Shown: positions 48,101 through 58,639 of the stretch, piece after piece
Position numbering within the stretch: the stretch's first letter is position 1
Layout of the letters: each line of letters begins with the position of its first letter
NCBI GenBank assembly: GCA_947561585.1
Contig: CANNZV010000329.1
Location: forward strand, 124,001-188,000
DNA from: Caprella mutica
Taxonomy: Eukaryota; Arthropoda; Malacostraca; Amphipoda; Caprellidae
Direction: 5' to 3'
DNA length: 64,000 nt
Position numbers and translations under genes: made by a program
Notes under the pieces: generated by a model
Database searches by the model: none
Seen by the model: the letters and a program-made list of their open reading frames with translations, nothing else
Told to the model about the DNA's origin: nothing

Positions 48101-51100
48101 TACTACCCAATTGAAAATAGGAGCAGATTGGAGGCAGCGGTTAAGCCTATCGGAGTAATCACCACGGCAGTCAGGGAGCCACGATAGCGCAGCGTGGGCA
48201 CCAAACTGACCGCTTTGGGAGGTAATCTACTCCGTCGTAACTGCACAGAACTACTCTGGGCACATGCTCCTTATATTTGCCTAGCGCACTGCCCAACTGC
48301 AGATTCGTGGCCCATAGCCATGACTGTAATATTATATTACTAATGGGCCTAGGACATTTCGTCCACGGAAAATTCGTCCACGTACATTTTGTCCACGGAT
48401 ATTTCGTCCAACGGACATTTTGTTCAACGGATATTACTTCCACGAATAGCTTTATTTTGTTATTTTAAAGTGTTCAAGTGATATATTTCATATCATTTTT
48501 CACTATTTTATATATCAATAGCCAGGTGTAAATTAATAATATTATAATAGTGAGTTAAACCGAAAGTTATTATATGAACACATAAAAAATATTTATTTAT
48601 CGATTGCAGTTATAAAATTTGGTATGCTACATGGTTTGACTGTATTTTTGAGTTATTTACCTCGTTTCATATTTCATTAAAAAAATATTCAGTTTTATTA
48701 TTTTACTGTTGCCGGCAAGTATAGGAGCAGGAGAAGAAGATTGTAATAAAAATTTAGGTAAAGCCCATGAATTTCTAATTACCATCAAAAAATGTTGTTT
48801 TATACTTTTATATTGCAGAATATATTAAAATAGTATCTAATATTTAATATACACGCATTATAAGTATAATACAAAATAGAGCAATTCGTGGACGAATTGT
48901 CCTTGGATGAATTGTCCTTGCATGATTACAAATATAGCAGTTTTGGCTAAGGACCGCTCATTCGCAGTTAGGCAGCGCGCTAGGCAAATAGGAGCAGATG
49001 CCCAGAGTAGCTCTGCGCAGTTTCGACGGAGTAAAATTATCCCCAAATCGGTCAGTTTGGCACCCACGCTGCGCTCTCGTTGCACCCTGACTGCCATGGT
49101 GATTACTTCGATCAGCTTAACCTGTTCCTATTTTCAATTGCCTAAGTATGGACAGAAAGATTAATCAAAAGTCAACAAAATCCAAGAAATATACAAAATA
49201 CGTATACTATTTTATTAATACAGACTAAATCTAAACAAATAAGTCTAATATTTGAAATATACAATAAATTACCAATTGTATGTGGCTGGAAGAGCTGTGC
49301 AATATGTGAATGCTAGATGATTTCCGAGCACCCATCTACCTATTTATAAAAATACGCTACTTAATACAAGGATATAATAAACGACATACAATATAAAAGA
49401 ACTTAATTGCAAAGTATAAAGTTTGTACTGTGATAAATTTAGATTATAGTTAGGTAACAGTGACTAACCTTATCATCTAAATCCTTGTGACTATCCAAGT
49501 TTTATATTTTCAGACCGGAGAATGCAATTTTCATATCGCGTCTAAGCAATTTCTACCAGTTAACATGGTTATTATGATGTCCAAAGGGACTCCATACAAT
49601 GAGAAGCTGAAGAAAGCGTGAGTGCAAGTCATCTCTCGTAGGGTTGTGACAATATGCTGTTAAAATCATAGATATTTAGAATATCATAGACGAAACGAAA
49701 TGAAGGTGTATCGAATACTGTAAAACGCTGGTTTAGAACGATTTAAATAACGTTTAATTTTTCCAATCAATAATATTTTCGGTATCTATGACTTCAAAAG
49801 CATATTGTCTCAACCCTAAATTACACCAGGATTCCGATTTTAGTTTTGAAGTTTTTAAAATATTTGAATTTGTTCCTTTAGAATAAAGGATAATTTAAAA
49901 AATTCACAATTGGTTTGTTAACCAGGTTCTAAGTTTGCTTAAATAATTATTTGTTTAAAAAGAATATATTTTACATTAAAATCAACAAATACATTAGAGA
50001 AGAACAAAATTGAATCTAGAAGTCACTCATCCATACAAATTCCTTAAATTGACCCATTATGTTAATGTTTGTACCAACCCAAACCAGCATCTCCTCACTC
50101 ATCGAGTCTGGTATTCTGAAGAAGTTACTCAATGACATCATGAAGGGCTCTTTCAACTGTAAAAAAGGAGCCAAAACTGACAGTTTGAGACCTATGTCCA
50201 TTGCAGACTTTCTAGGAGTTCTAGCCCTCTTTGGGTGTGGTAAGTTTATGGAATCAAACATTTAACAAGAAGAAATAGATTCAGGTTATTTTAAGTTATT
50301 CCGTCAGTTGATAGTTTAGTATATTTGTTACTTATGTTTAATATTTCAATCGTTTTAACACTTACATACCTATATGATGCAGAATTTTTTGTTCACAAAT
50401 TCATAATTGAAAGTACTGTTAGGGAATATGTAACTAACACTGGTATAAAGTAACCAAAGTGCCATTTTGCTGATGGAAAATTCGTGAAATGGACCTCGAA
50501 GAAGAAGTTAGACAGGAAAGTGGCTCATGAATAAATTTACCTACCACCAGTCTGTGACAATGTTCATATATACAGTATGGTCCACAAAAATGTTTCCGCT
50601 TTTTCAAATACTTGTAAATCGTTTACCAATGAACGAAAAAACTGAATCTTGGTCACTTTTTCTTCGCCTCTTATTGAACTATTAACAGGTAAAAACAAAT
50701 TTTGAACTGATGGACATGGTTTAAGAACAGGTAAGCAAAAATTGAGGGTGATTATTTTTGTCATTGCGCAAAGGTTATTCTTAGAGCTAACTCTGTGATT
50801 TTACTTACTAAAAGGCAGTGAATAAAAAAGGAAAAAAATATTATAATGGGAGACATTTTAATACATGGTGCTTACACTTCTTCCCCATGGAAACTATTTT
50901 TTGATCTCATCGAAGTTTTCATTATAAACATTAGTTCTTCGCTTGTTCATTGTGTGGTTAAAGCCTGCTTCACTCTTGCATTTTTAAGAGCGCAGAAAAA
51001 AAGCTCTTCTTGCGTTATTATATTGCTGAAATATAAATTTTATGTTATTCTTCCATCAGCGATAAGAAAAGTAAGTGTAAACACACTTTAACTAGAGCTT

Positions 51101-52898
51101 TTTTTCCACGATGTTTAAAATGCGGTTCTAGGACAACTCGCCGCGGACAATTCAACATGAGGACAACTCGCCGCTAGGACAACTCGCCGCGTGATTTAAG
51201 TTTTGCCGACGTATACATCATTTACATATATTTAAAAATAATATAAATTTGAACAATGATTTGTTTCTATTTTTTCAAGACTGACGTAAAACAGTAGCAT
51301 AACATACTTCATTATTTCAATTAATTAGTTTATTTTGTTATATCTGTGAGAATATTTCAGGTTCCAAAATATATCAGAGCTATTAATATAAATTTAGAAG
51401 TATTTAACGTCTGCTTCGAAACGTAGGGCTTTCTAGTAGATGTCAAAAGGAAATTAAATACAGGGGACAGGAAGAAGAAGTCAGAGAGCAAAGTGACTCA
51501 TTGAACAAAGGCACCAACCACCAGTCCGTGAAAATGCTCATGGATACAGAAAAGCTATTTCGTGAATGCAATCACTTAACAAGGAATGATATGAGAAGGA
51601 AAGTGACTGCACTCACGAATAGAAGAGGAAAATAATGAGGTGATAGTAAATTTAAATTATTAGCCTACCTAAGAAAAAAATCGAAGACTTCGTAGTTAAA
51701 TAAACTTTATTTTCATTGATAAAGTAATTTTAAAAGTCATTAAACGTGTTAAGAAGACACCTGAACTTGTTTTCTTTTCAATAGCAAATTATTTTAGGCA
51801 AAATACATTCAAATAGAACGAAGAAAATGCTATTGTTAATTTACGACACATTTACTATGTTTATATAATAATTAAAAAAACATTATATTTAACTTTAGAA
51901 ATGGAAAGGAAAACATTTTCAAATACTGCTTAAAAAATTTGATTATTAATTTACAACACGCAGCTTATATTAAAAATATTTTTTACATATAAATGGTGTA
52001 TACGGCAGCAAAACATATATCACACGGCGAGTTGTTTTGTCAGCAAATTGTCCTAGCGGCAAGTTGTCCTCATGGCGAATTGTCCGCGGCGAATTGTCCG
52101 GCGACGAGTTGTCTGGTCACCTAAAAATGCATGTGTGATACGATCCTTAAACACACGATGAACAAGCGAAGTACGAATATTCAGAGTGAAAACTTAAATG
52201 AGATCAAAATATCACTGAAGTTGTTCTATTTCCAAATAGTTTCCAAGGAAGAAGTGTAATCACCCTGTATTAAAATGTCTACCATTATAATATTTTTTCC
52301 TTTTATTCATTGCCTTTTAGTAAGTAAAATCACAGAGTTAGCTCTAAGAATAACCTTCGCGCAATGACAAAAAAAATCACCCTCACTCTTTGCTTATCTG
52401 TTCTTAAACTATGTCCATCAGTTAAATGTTTTTACCTGTTAATAGTACAATAAGAGGCGGAGAAAAAGAGACCAAGATAAAGAGACCAAGATTGGCTAAC
52501 GATTTACAAGTATTTGAAAAAGCGGAAACATTTTGATGCCCATACTGTACATATGTATAAAAATAACAGAAAAATATTTTCCTGTTTTGGGACACTAACA
52601 GTAATTGGAAAATGAATGTAAACTTTGGCGATGAACTAATCTAACAATCATAAATTTTTGAGTACTGTAAAAGTGTTTGACCGCTGCGACGTTTAAAAGT
52701 GGGAGATCGATATTGAAAACTAATATAATTCCAGACCCTTCATATCTTCACTAAAATCTAATATGGCAACACTTTTTTCGCTTCCTCACAGGTTTGGCAT
52801 TGGCCATGGTCGTCTTCATCGGCGAAGTGATTTTTTCAAGATGCAACAGGCCTACACCAGATGGCTCTGAACTATCACAAAGATGTCAAACTGGTTAG
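45103..52898 (+). CDS. Variant ionotropic receptor (IR), 11 coding exons
   Basis: A ligand-gated cation channel of the iGluR superfamily, IR branch, acting in the plasma membrane of sensory neurons (family knowledge). Coding exons: 45103-45159, 45318-45421, 45561-45618, 45955-46110, 46416-46501, 46738-46805, 47394-47605, 47683-47847, 49514-49617, 50088-50239, 52792-52898. All have GT-AG borders, phases agree, and the total is 1,269 nt (422 residues). Order: ligand-binding S1 (NPPFSFFLPKPDGSE, GLTAEIWKTLSKHFNF), TM1, pore loop, TM2 with FYKSNLKAMLI in place of the iGluR SYTANLAAFLT, S2 with GEYAFAAPW, and TM3. No signal peptide or amino-terminal domain is seen; the start ATG (CAAAGATGG) is inferred, so an upstream exon could be missing. 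Introns carry several mobile elements. Confidence 0.88.
45318..45421 (+). CDS. IR coding exon 2: start of ligand-binding S1
   Basis: Preceded by ATAACAG and followed by GTGAGA. Reads NPPFSFFLPKPDGSE and GLTAEIWKTLSKHFNF, the first strand and first helix of the S1 lobe. It ends in phase 2. Confidence 0.9.
45561..45618 (+). CDS. IR coding exon 3: S1 continuation
   Basis: A 58-nt exon after CTCTCAG, ending GGT before GTAAGA. Reads FEVEKKINAIEMLEDLRTG. Weak family similarity on its own, but both phases fit the neighbours exactly. Confidence 0.75.
45955..46110 (+). CDS. IR coding exon 4: S1 lobe
   Basis: Acceptor TTTCAG, donor GTGAGA. Encodes AGDFAATIVAIDPRKKEGLD and ends SDLLGFVKPFTAY. The arginine in DPRKKEGLDF sits where the glutamate-contacting Arg of iGluRs is expected. 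Confidence 0.9.
46416..46501 (+). CDS. IR coding exon 5: first membrane segment
   Basis: Acceptor ATTTAG, donor GTGAGT. Encodes WAGIGFSLLFMTTTWIISG, a clear transmembrane segment, then RFLDAVTSK. Confidence 0.85.
46738..46805 (+). CDS. IR coding exon 6: pore-loop region
   Basis: Acceptor TTTCAG, donor GTAAAG. Encodes KGFSATLISCARILLSQ. The LLSQ corresponds to the LLGQ common in the pore loop of iGluR/IR proteins. Phase 1 at its end joins directly and in frame to the exon at 47394. Confidence 0.8.
47394..47605 (+). CDS. IR coding exon 7: second membrane segment and start of S2
   Basis: Encodes VSKLILGVWMTMSLIMVTFY then KSNLKAMLITPRLSLPFDSI and VETDIPVAVGQGSAIYNAL. This is the most diagnostic exon: (Y/F)(R/K)SNLKAMLI.P...LPFD is a hallmark of arthropod IRs. 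Confidence 0.95.
47683..47847 (+). CDS. IR coding exon 8: S2 lobe
   Basis: Acceptor TTATAG, donor GTGAAG. Encodes GNDTSLGKMFKKTIALGRG and KVEKGEYAFAAPWTTIQF. The acidic residue in KGEYAF matches the conserved E/D of the S2 ligand site. The open frame beyond 47847 is intron read-through. Confidence 0.92.
48109..49142. repeat. Long palindrome in IR intron 8, split by FB-B
   Basis: 48109-48335 and about 48934-49142 are imperfect inverted copies: CAATTGAAAATAGGAGCAG, AGTAATCACCACGGCAGTCA, GCAGCGTGGGCACCAAACTG and GGGCACATGCTCC all recur inverted. The arms are much more GC-rich than the surroundings. They stay paired right up to the inserted FB-B element, so the palindrome was nearly loopless before insertion. 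Open frames on the minus strand in both arms show no recognised domain. Confidence 0.8.
48345..48924. mobile_element. Foldback element FB-B at the palindrome apex
   Basis: Left cap GGGCCTAGG then ACATTTCGTCCACGG and five more FCGTCC-type 15-16-bp units; right end has two AATTGTCCTTGGATG units, ending CCTTGCATG. Flanking nonamers ATTACTAAT (48336-48344) and ATTACAAAT (48925-48933) match 8 of 9. The interior is AT-rich with no gene. Confidence 0.75.
49514..49617 (+). CDS. IR coding exon 9: S2 lobe
   Basis: Acceptor TTTCAG, donor GTGAGT. Encodes TGECNFHIASKQFLPVNMVI then MMSKGTPYNEKLKK, the segment before the last S2 helix. Confidence 0.9.
49639..49818. mobile_element. MITE family 2, copy c, in IR intron 9
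   Basis: TA-flanked with GGGTTGTGACAATATGC and its inverted partner GCATATTGTCTCAACCC. It starts only 21 bp after the exon 9 end, so it lies close to the donor without altering it. Confidence 0.85.
50088..50239 (+). CDS. IR coding exon 10: end of S2 and start of TM3
   Basis: Acceptor AACCAG, donor GTAAGT. Encodes ISSLIESGILKKLLNDIMKG, an NCKKG segment, then SIADFLGVLALFGCG, the helix-and-membrane entry typical of IR C-termini. Confidence 0.92.
50464..50562 (-). repeat. Dispersed repeat R1, copy d
   Basis: Shares GACAGGAAAGTGGCTCATGA, ACCACCAGTCTGTGA and AATGTTCAT with copy e. It is interrupted at its right end by the TA-flanked element starting at 50573. Confidence 0.5.
51124..52121. mobile_element. 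Foldback element FB-C nested in the long-TIR element
   Basis: The left begins GGTTCTAGGACAACTCGCCG; the right read inward begins GGTGACCAGACAACTCGTCG. Both arms carry 15-16-bp GGACAACTCGCCGC units (three left, five right), then a diverged shared stretch (GTTTTGCCGACGTATACATC). Flanking nonamers TTAAAATGC (51115-51123) and TAAAAATGC (52122-52130) match 8 of 9. The interior contains R1 copy e. Confidence 0.82.
51424..51690 (-). repeat. Dispersed repeat R1, copy e, inside FB-C
   Basis: Longest match to copy a in reverse orientation: AGTCACTTAACAAGGAAT, GTGACTGCACTCACGAAT and GAAGACTTCGTAGTTAA. It lies wholly inside FB-C. Confidence 0.6.
52792..52898 (+). CDS. IR coding exon 11: TM3 and C-terminus
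   Basis: Acceptor CCTCACAG. Encodes LALAMVVFIGEVIFSRCN then a short polar tail ending RCQTG and TAG. A possible polyadenylation signal AATAAA lies at 53081-53086. Confidence 0.9.
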
Positions 52899-53279
52899 TT
52901 GTGGTACAGGACCAAATACGGACATTACGGGATAAAACGGGATATGGCAAATGGACTCATTAATAACACTCACAGTACTCGGAAACTGGGTATAGATCAA
53001 TCAGAAGTTTCTGAAGTTTTTTGGTAACCTATAGCAATATCTAAATTTCAAGGATATTGTCCTTACTTACGGTTATTTAAAATAAATATTGCACGATGAA
53101 AAAGTTTTTCAATTTCTCCATATTAAATTGTATTTAGAAAATGATGATAACATTTCGGGTTTGAACTTTTGAAAATAATTAAGTGATGAGTTAGATTTTA
53201 GAACACTTTCATAACCGTACAGGTTATTGATCTGAAAAGAGCTCTTTTGATGATTGGCTACTCTACCCTTGTTACATAC

Positions 53280-53520
53280 TAAATACCATATTCACCTAAG
53301 GTTAGGTTAGCGGTCCGATTGGCGGTCTCAGGGTGGCTTGGATAGTAACAAAGTGTATACTTTACTGAATATACTTGGGGTGAGTTTTTTTTCGGGGTTC
53401 ATTATACCTAGAACCCATTCTTTCGAGGATGTTTCCACTTGATGGTAACCCGCTGGGCTACTGCTGCTTCAGCTGACCCGTAAAGGGGCAGTTCACTCAC
53501 TAAAAGTTATACGATTTTTA
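53280..53520. other. GC-richer island, possible SINE fragment
   Basis: Contains GGTTAGGTTAGCGGTCCG, GGCGGTCTCAGGGTGGCTTG and CCGCTGGGCTACTGCTGC, unlike its AT-rich surroundings. No clear A/B boxes of a tRNA promoter or poly(A) tail could be assigned. Confidence 0.25.
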
Positions 53521-53629
53521 GTATGAAATTTAATAGATACATATCTATTGTTATTTAGGAATTTGAATTTCGAAACATGAAGGGCATGAATATAATTGGT
53601 ATCTCTCTACCAAATTTACTTTTGTAAAC

Positions 53630-53779
53630 TACTGATTAGATTTAGTGAGCGAACGTGTCAAATGTCAAGGTCAAGGTTATTTCCAACTCAAGTATTATTG
53701 GATGTTCAAGATCATTTATGAGCGGTTGCAAAGGTAGGCGCTCTACGAGTGCCCAACATGAAGATATAATATCTTCTAG
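53630..53779 (+). mobile_element. Helitron-like element, 3' end only (copy C)
   Basis: Contains GTCAAATGTCAAGGTCAAGG and AGGTAGGCGCTCTACGAGTG, then TTCTAG after about 20 extra bases. It matches the last part of copies A and B. Confidence 0.45.
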
Positions 53780-54528
53780 ATATAATATTTTGTATTTTGT
53801 TTATAATTTAATTATATTTGTTCTTTTGGGATATAAATGTTATGTCTTTTAAAGCTTTCCCTGACTTGAATAAGACAGGTAATTTGTTATTGATTCTCAG
53901 TACGTGTTCTAATTATTCTATACCTGCCTAAAAGGAGGTTTGGAATAATAGCGTTGTTTGATAGAATAATTGAATAATTGACAAGATTAATCATTCTATA
54001 ATACAAAATCATCCTATAAATACAGTTAAAAGTTCTGATAATATGATTCCTAAAGCTATTTTCTATCTAAATCTTTATGAAATAATTTTGATTTGAGTTC
54101 TCCAGTTTGCTCTATTTTCAGAAATGATTTCCTAAATCCATTTTAGATGATCGATGCTCCTTCATTCAATTATTTCTGTTGATAAGAACTATGTAGAGCG
54201 ATCGAAGACCCAATCCATTATTGCGAAGAATGAGTCCAAACAGTTTCCAAAGTTTGTTAATGTTCGGAAACATAAGTGATAATTGATATTGATATCTAAA
54301 GTTGTATGAAATTTATTACTGTGATAAAATTAACGAGCTCTATTCCACACAAACAGAAAAGAATATACTACACAAAATATATAAGCCGCTTTCAACAAAT
54401 ATTTTATTAATGTAATTTTATCACAATTCATATCAATTAGTAATTATTATTAAATGCAGATCTACTCATTCAAATAAATGATTTCTTAGAATAACTTAAT
54501 AGAAAAAAATATATATTTATGGATATCT
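53780..54528. other. AT-rich intergenic DNA, no feature seen
   Basis: No supported feature. Confidence 0.35.
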
Positions 54529-54529
54529 A

Positions 54530-54930
54530 TATTACAGCCTACACTAGGCATATTATCAGCCTACAGTAGGCATATTATCTGCCTACAGTAGGCATATTAT
54601 CTGCCTACAGTAGGCATATTATCTGCCTACAGTAGGCATATTATCAGCCTACAGTAGGCATATTATCTGCCTACAGTAGGCATATTATCTGCCTACAGTA
54701 GGCATATTATCTGCCTACAGTAGGCATATTATCAGCCTACAGTAGGCATATTATCAGCCTACAGTAGGCATATTATCTGCCTACAGTAGGCATATTATCT
54801 GCCTACAGTAGGCATATTATCAACCTACAGTAAGCATATTATCAGCCTACAGTAGGCATATTATCTGCCTACAGTAGGCATATTATCTGCCTACAGTAGG
54901 CATATTATCTGCCTACAGTAGGCATATCAT
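54530..54930 (+). repeat. 22-bp tandem array of self-complementary units
   Basis: About 18 copies of TGCCTACAGTAGGCATATTA + TC. Each contains the perfect palindrome TGCCTACAGTAGGCA (one-base centre), so every unit can fold into a hairpin. The preceding dinucleotide alternates between CT and AG among units. Confidence 0.95.
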
Positions 54931-54939
54931 GACCCAAAT

Positions 54940-56425
54940 AATATCATAAGCCACATCTTCAGATCTTGAAGCAAATAACAACATATATTGCCATCTCTCT
55001 AAAATAATAGAATTAAAGTTTGGTATGATCTTACTTTGTTCACATTGATTTATAGAGATTTAATGACAAAGAGTAATTTATCCATTCTTCCAATCATAGC
55101 TAACTTTCCTTCATTCGTATACCATGAAGGCAATAACTCAATATATCAGAAATAAACATCAAATTAGTTAATCCCCCTACCCTAGTTCCTTGATATTTAT
55201 AATACTTTATTAATAATTTATTATCAATGATTCACCATTTGATTCATTACATAAAAAGTCTGTAATGTAGTATAATTGTCTTGTGCAAAATACAGTGTGA
55301 ATAAATATAAAATACGGATAATACGATTAGGGAATAGAAAAATACATTAACGAAAATTTGTGGAAGACTTCAAAGAAATATCTACTAACAATTTCCAAAA
55401 TTTAGTCAGATATTAATTAATATAATATTATTGAACAAAATGTATCATATTGTACAATGTATTATAATGATTCGATAATTGAAATAAAATCTTAGCTAAT
55501 TTTCCATGTCACTCCCCCGGGGACCCCATCATTTATTGATCATTTTAAATGATTTAAATATATAGTCTTTTTCTGGAAAATTTAATCAGACATCTTCTCC
55601 TCTACAATAGTAGAATAATATCTTTGAGCCAATTGTTTGGCTATCAGGTTGTATGGAGAGGAGAAATATAAGGCAAAGGGATCTATACTATCAAACTTTG
55701 AAGATCTCCAAGAACGGCTTCACCAGATATTACAGAGATTTACTTTTTTTATTTCGGAAACCATACAAAAGTTTGAAAGGAAGCAGAGTTCGCCTGAAGC
55801 TGATATTTTCACTCTTTGAAATGTAAGTGAGGAAACCTAGAACTTTGCCAGACACTTCTGTAGTCTAATGAGGCAGAAATAAGCTGTTGACGGCGGAAGA
55901 AATACTGAAGTTTCTGTTTCAGAATTGAGGCAGTAATCTTTTTGAGAGATACTACAATATAATTCAAGAGGTCAATTTTGATTTCAAAGATTGTAATTCA
56001 ATCTTTAAAAATAAGAAAATAATGCAGTGTTCCATTCATTCGATATAACCAACATCCTTTGAACTAGAGCTTTCAGTCTAGAAACAAAAACAGCTTAAGC
56101 GGCAGATATTTGCTATTGTGTAATTGCAATTTTTTTCATGGTAAAATTCAGTATGAGGAGTGTATTCAAATAGACAAAACTACCATTATTGTTTATATCA
56201 ATTCTCTTTTAGTTCATAAACTCAGCATAATAAATTAGGTTTTTTCAAAATTATTCCTAACGTTTAGTTCGAATAAATAAAATAAAATTCAATTCAATTC
56301 TTGATTGGAAAGAAAAAAAGATAACATAAAAATATGGATTAGGTACATATACACATTTTTGGTTAAAATAAAATAAAATATATTCAATTAGAATATAATA
56401 AGTAAAATTAAAAATAAGATAAAAA
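54940..56425. other. Intergenic DNA with one unassigned frame
   Basis: The 60-codon plus frame at 55637-55819 could form a helix (LSNFEDLQERLHQILQRF) but has no recognised domain and no clear splice context. Nothing else is supported. Confidence 0.25.
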
Positions 56426-56429
56426 TACA

Positions 56430-56610
56430 AAGTACAGTGGAACTCCTTTATAATGAAATCCTGTATAGTGAATTAATTGTAGCCTCTATAGTGAGCAATT
56501 TTCTTATTTCAAAAAAACTAGTAATCATTATTCAGATATCAAACACAATCTCCCAGAATATTTTATTAAATTCTTCTATTGACTCCTGCTCAAATTTTAT
56601 AAGTATTTCT
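56430..56610. repeat. Dispersed repeat R5, copy a
   Basis: Starts CAGTGGAACTCCTTTATAAT, reminiscent of pogo/Tigger ends. It continues with CAGATATCAAACACAATCTC and CAGAATATTTTATTAAATTC, which match 60040-60085. Orientation and ends of the element are uncertain. Confidence 0.45.
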
Positions 56611-57089
56611 TATTTATTGTTATGACCATTAATCTAGTTCTACTGTGTTGATATTGCCAACTAAGAGATATCAAAACTTATTAACTAAACAAGACTGATC
56701 TTAAAATGCAATAATATGTGATAGTACAAATACAAATATTTACAAATAAAAATACTATAATAGAGGGTCAACTCGTGTATAGCAGTATTAATCCAGGTAA
56801 CATTGTCCCAATATTGTCAAAATGTTGGTAATGTTGTAAGAATGGCAGGGCAATGTACCTACCTAAATTCAATTATGAAAAAAGACATAAAGATCAAGCG
56901 AAAAATATTCCTATTTCAGATAGATTATAATGATTGGATACCACTTTCATATTTATATTATCTATTTATTTTTATTTATTTATTTAAGCTTACAAAGTAT
57001 GTACAAAACAAACTAAACAATATACAATTCGAATTAAAAATACAAATTAGATGTAGCTAAGGTTACGGGAAAGTTAAAACTGGTGAAAT

Positions 57090-58630
57090 ATAAACACTAA
57101 AACAACTAAAATCTATATTTACTAAAACAACTAAAATCTATATTTACTAAAACAACTAAAAACTATATTTACTAAAACAACTAAAAACTATATTTACTAA
57201 AACAACTAAAAACTATATTTACTAAGACAACTAAAAACTATATTTACTAAAACAACTAAAAACTATATTTACTAAAACAACTTAAAACTATATTTACTAA
57301 GACAACTAAAAACTACATTTACTAAAACAACTTAAAACTATATTTACTAAAACAACTTAAAACTATATTTACTAAAACAACTAAAAACTATATTTACTAA
57401 AACAACTAAAAACTATATTTACTAAAACAACTAAAACCTATATTTACTAAAACAACTAAAAACTATATTTACTAAGACAACTAAAAACTACATTTATTAA
57501 AACAACTTAAAACTATATTTACTAAAACAACTAAAAACTATATTTACTAAATTAACTAAAAACTACATTTACTAAAACAACTTAAAACTATATTTACTAA
57601 AACAACTAAAAACTATATTTACTAAAACAACTAAAAACTATATTTACTAAAACAACTAAAAACTATATTTACTAAAACAACTAAAAACTATATTTACTAA
57701 AACAACTAAAAACTATATTTACTAAAACAACTAAAAACTATATTTACTAAAACAACTAAAAACTATATTTACTAAAACAACTAAAAACTATTTTAACTAA
57801 AACAACTAAAAACTATTTTAACTAAAACAGCTAAAAACTATATTTACTAAAACAACTAAAAACAATATTTACTAAAACAGCTAAAAACTATTTTAACTAA
57901 AACAACTAAAAACTATATTTACTAAAACAACTAAAAACTATTTTAACTAAAACAACTAAAAACTATTTTAACTAAAACAGCTAAAAACTATATTTACTAA
58001 AACAACTAAAAACAATATTTACTAAAACAGCTAAAACTATTTTAACTAAAACAACTAAAAACTATATTAACTAAAACAACTAAAAACTATATTTACTAAA
58101 ACAACTAAAAACTATTTTAACTAAAACAACTAAAAACAATATTTACTAAAACAACTAAAAACTATATTAACTAAAACAACTAAAAACTATATTTACTAAA
58201 ACAACTAAAAACTATTTTAACTAAAACAACTAAAAACTATATTAACTAAAACAACTAAAAACTATATTTACTAAAACAACTAAAAACTATTTTAACTAAA
58301 ACAACTAAAAACAATATTTACTAAAACAACTAAAAACTATATTAACTAAAACAACTAAAAACTATATTTACTAAAACAACTAAAAACTATTTTAACTAAA
58401 ACAACTAAAAACTATTTTAACTAAAACAACTAAAAACTATATTTACTAAAACAACTAAAAACTATATTTACTAAAACAACTAAAAACTATTTTAACTAAA
58501 ACAACTAAAAACTATTTTAACTAAAACAACTAAAAACTATATTTACTAAAACAACTAAAAACAATATTTACTAAAACAGCTAAAAACTCTATTTACCAAA
58601 ACCACTAATAACTATATTTACTAAAACCAT
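57090..58630 (+). repeat. 25-bp minisatellite, about 60 units
   Basis: The unit is ACTAAAACAACTAAAAACTA + TATTT. The left half has TATATTTACT units; the right half mixes TTTTAACT, TATTAACT and CAATATTTACT variants in recurring multi-unit blocks (for example the same four-unit series near 58060, 58150 and 58330). No GC-rich unit; strand asymmetry is strong (almost no G). Confidence 0.96.
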
Positions 58631-58639
58631 ATTCTTTGA

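Larger units (their letters stand above)
50573..52547. mobile_element. Long-TIR Tc1/mariner-type element in IR intron 10
   Basis: Ends CAGTATGG...CCATACTG flanked by TA (50571-50572, 52548-52549). The arms (about 50573-51014 and 52122-52547) are over 400 bp and pair through GTTTCCGCTTTTTCAAATAC, GCTAACTCTGTGATTTTACT and TATTATAATGG. No transposase frame was recognised. The element is interrupted near its centre by FB-C, so it is older than FB-C. Confidence 0.75.

Noticed and set aside
50846..51091. 81-codon plus frame as a membrane-protein gene
   Set aside because: It lies inside the long inverted arm of a TA-flanked element and its inverted counterpart is broken by stops.
53293..53312. Telomere-like TTAGG repeats
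   Set aside because: Only two adjacent TTAGG units; no array.
54530..54930. CRISPR-like array of short palindromic repeats
   Set aside because: Units are contiguous with no unique spacers, and the setting is eukaryotic (spliced genes, LINE, MITEs).
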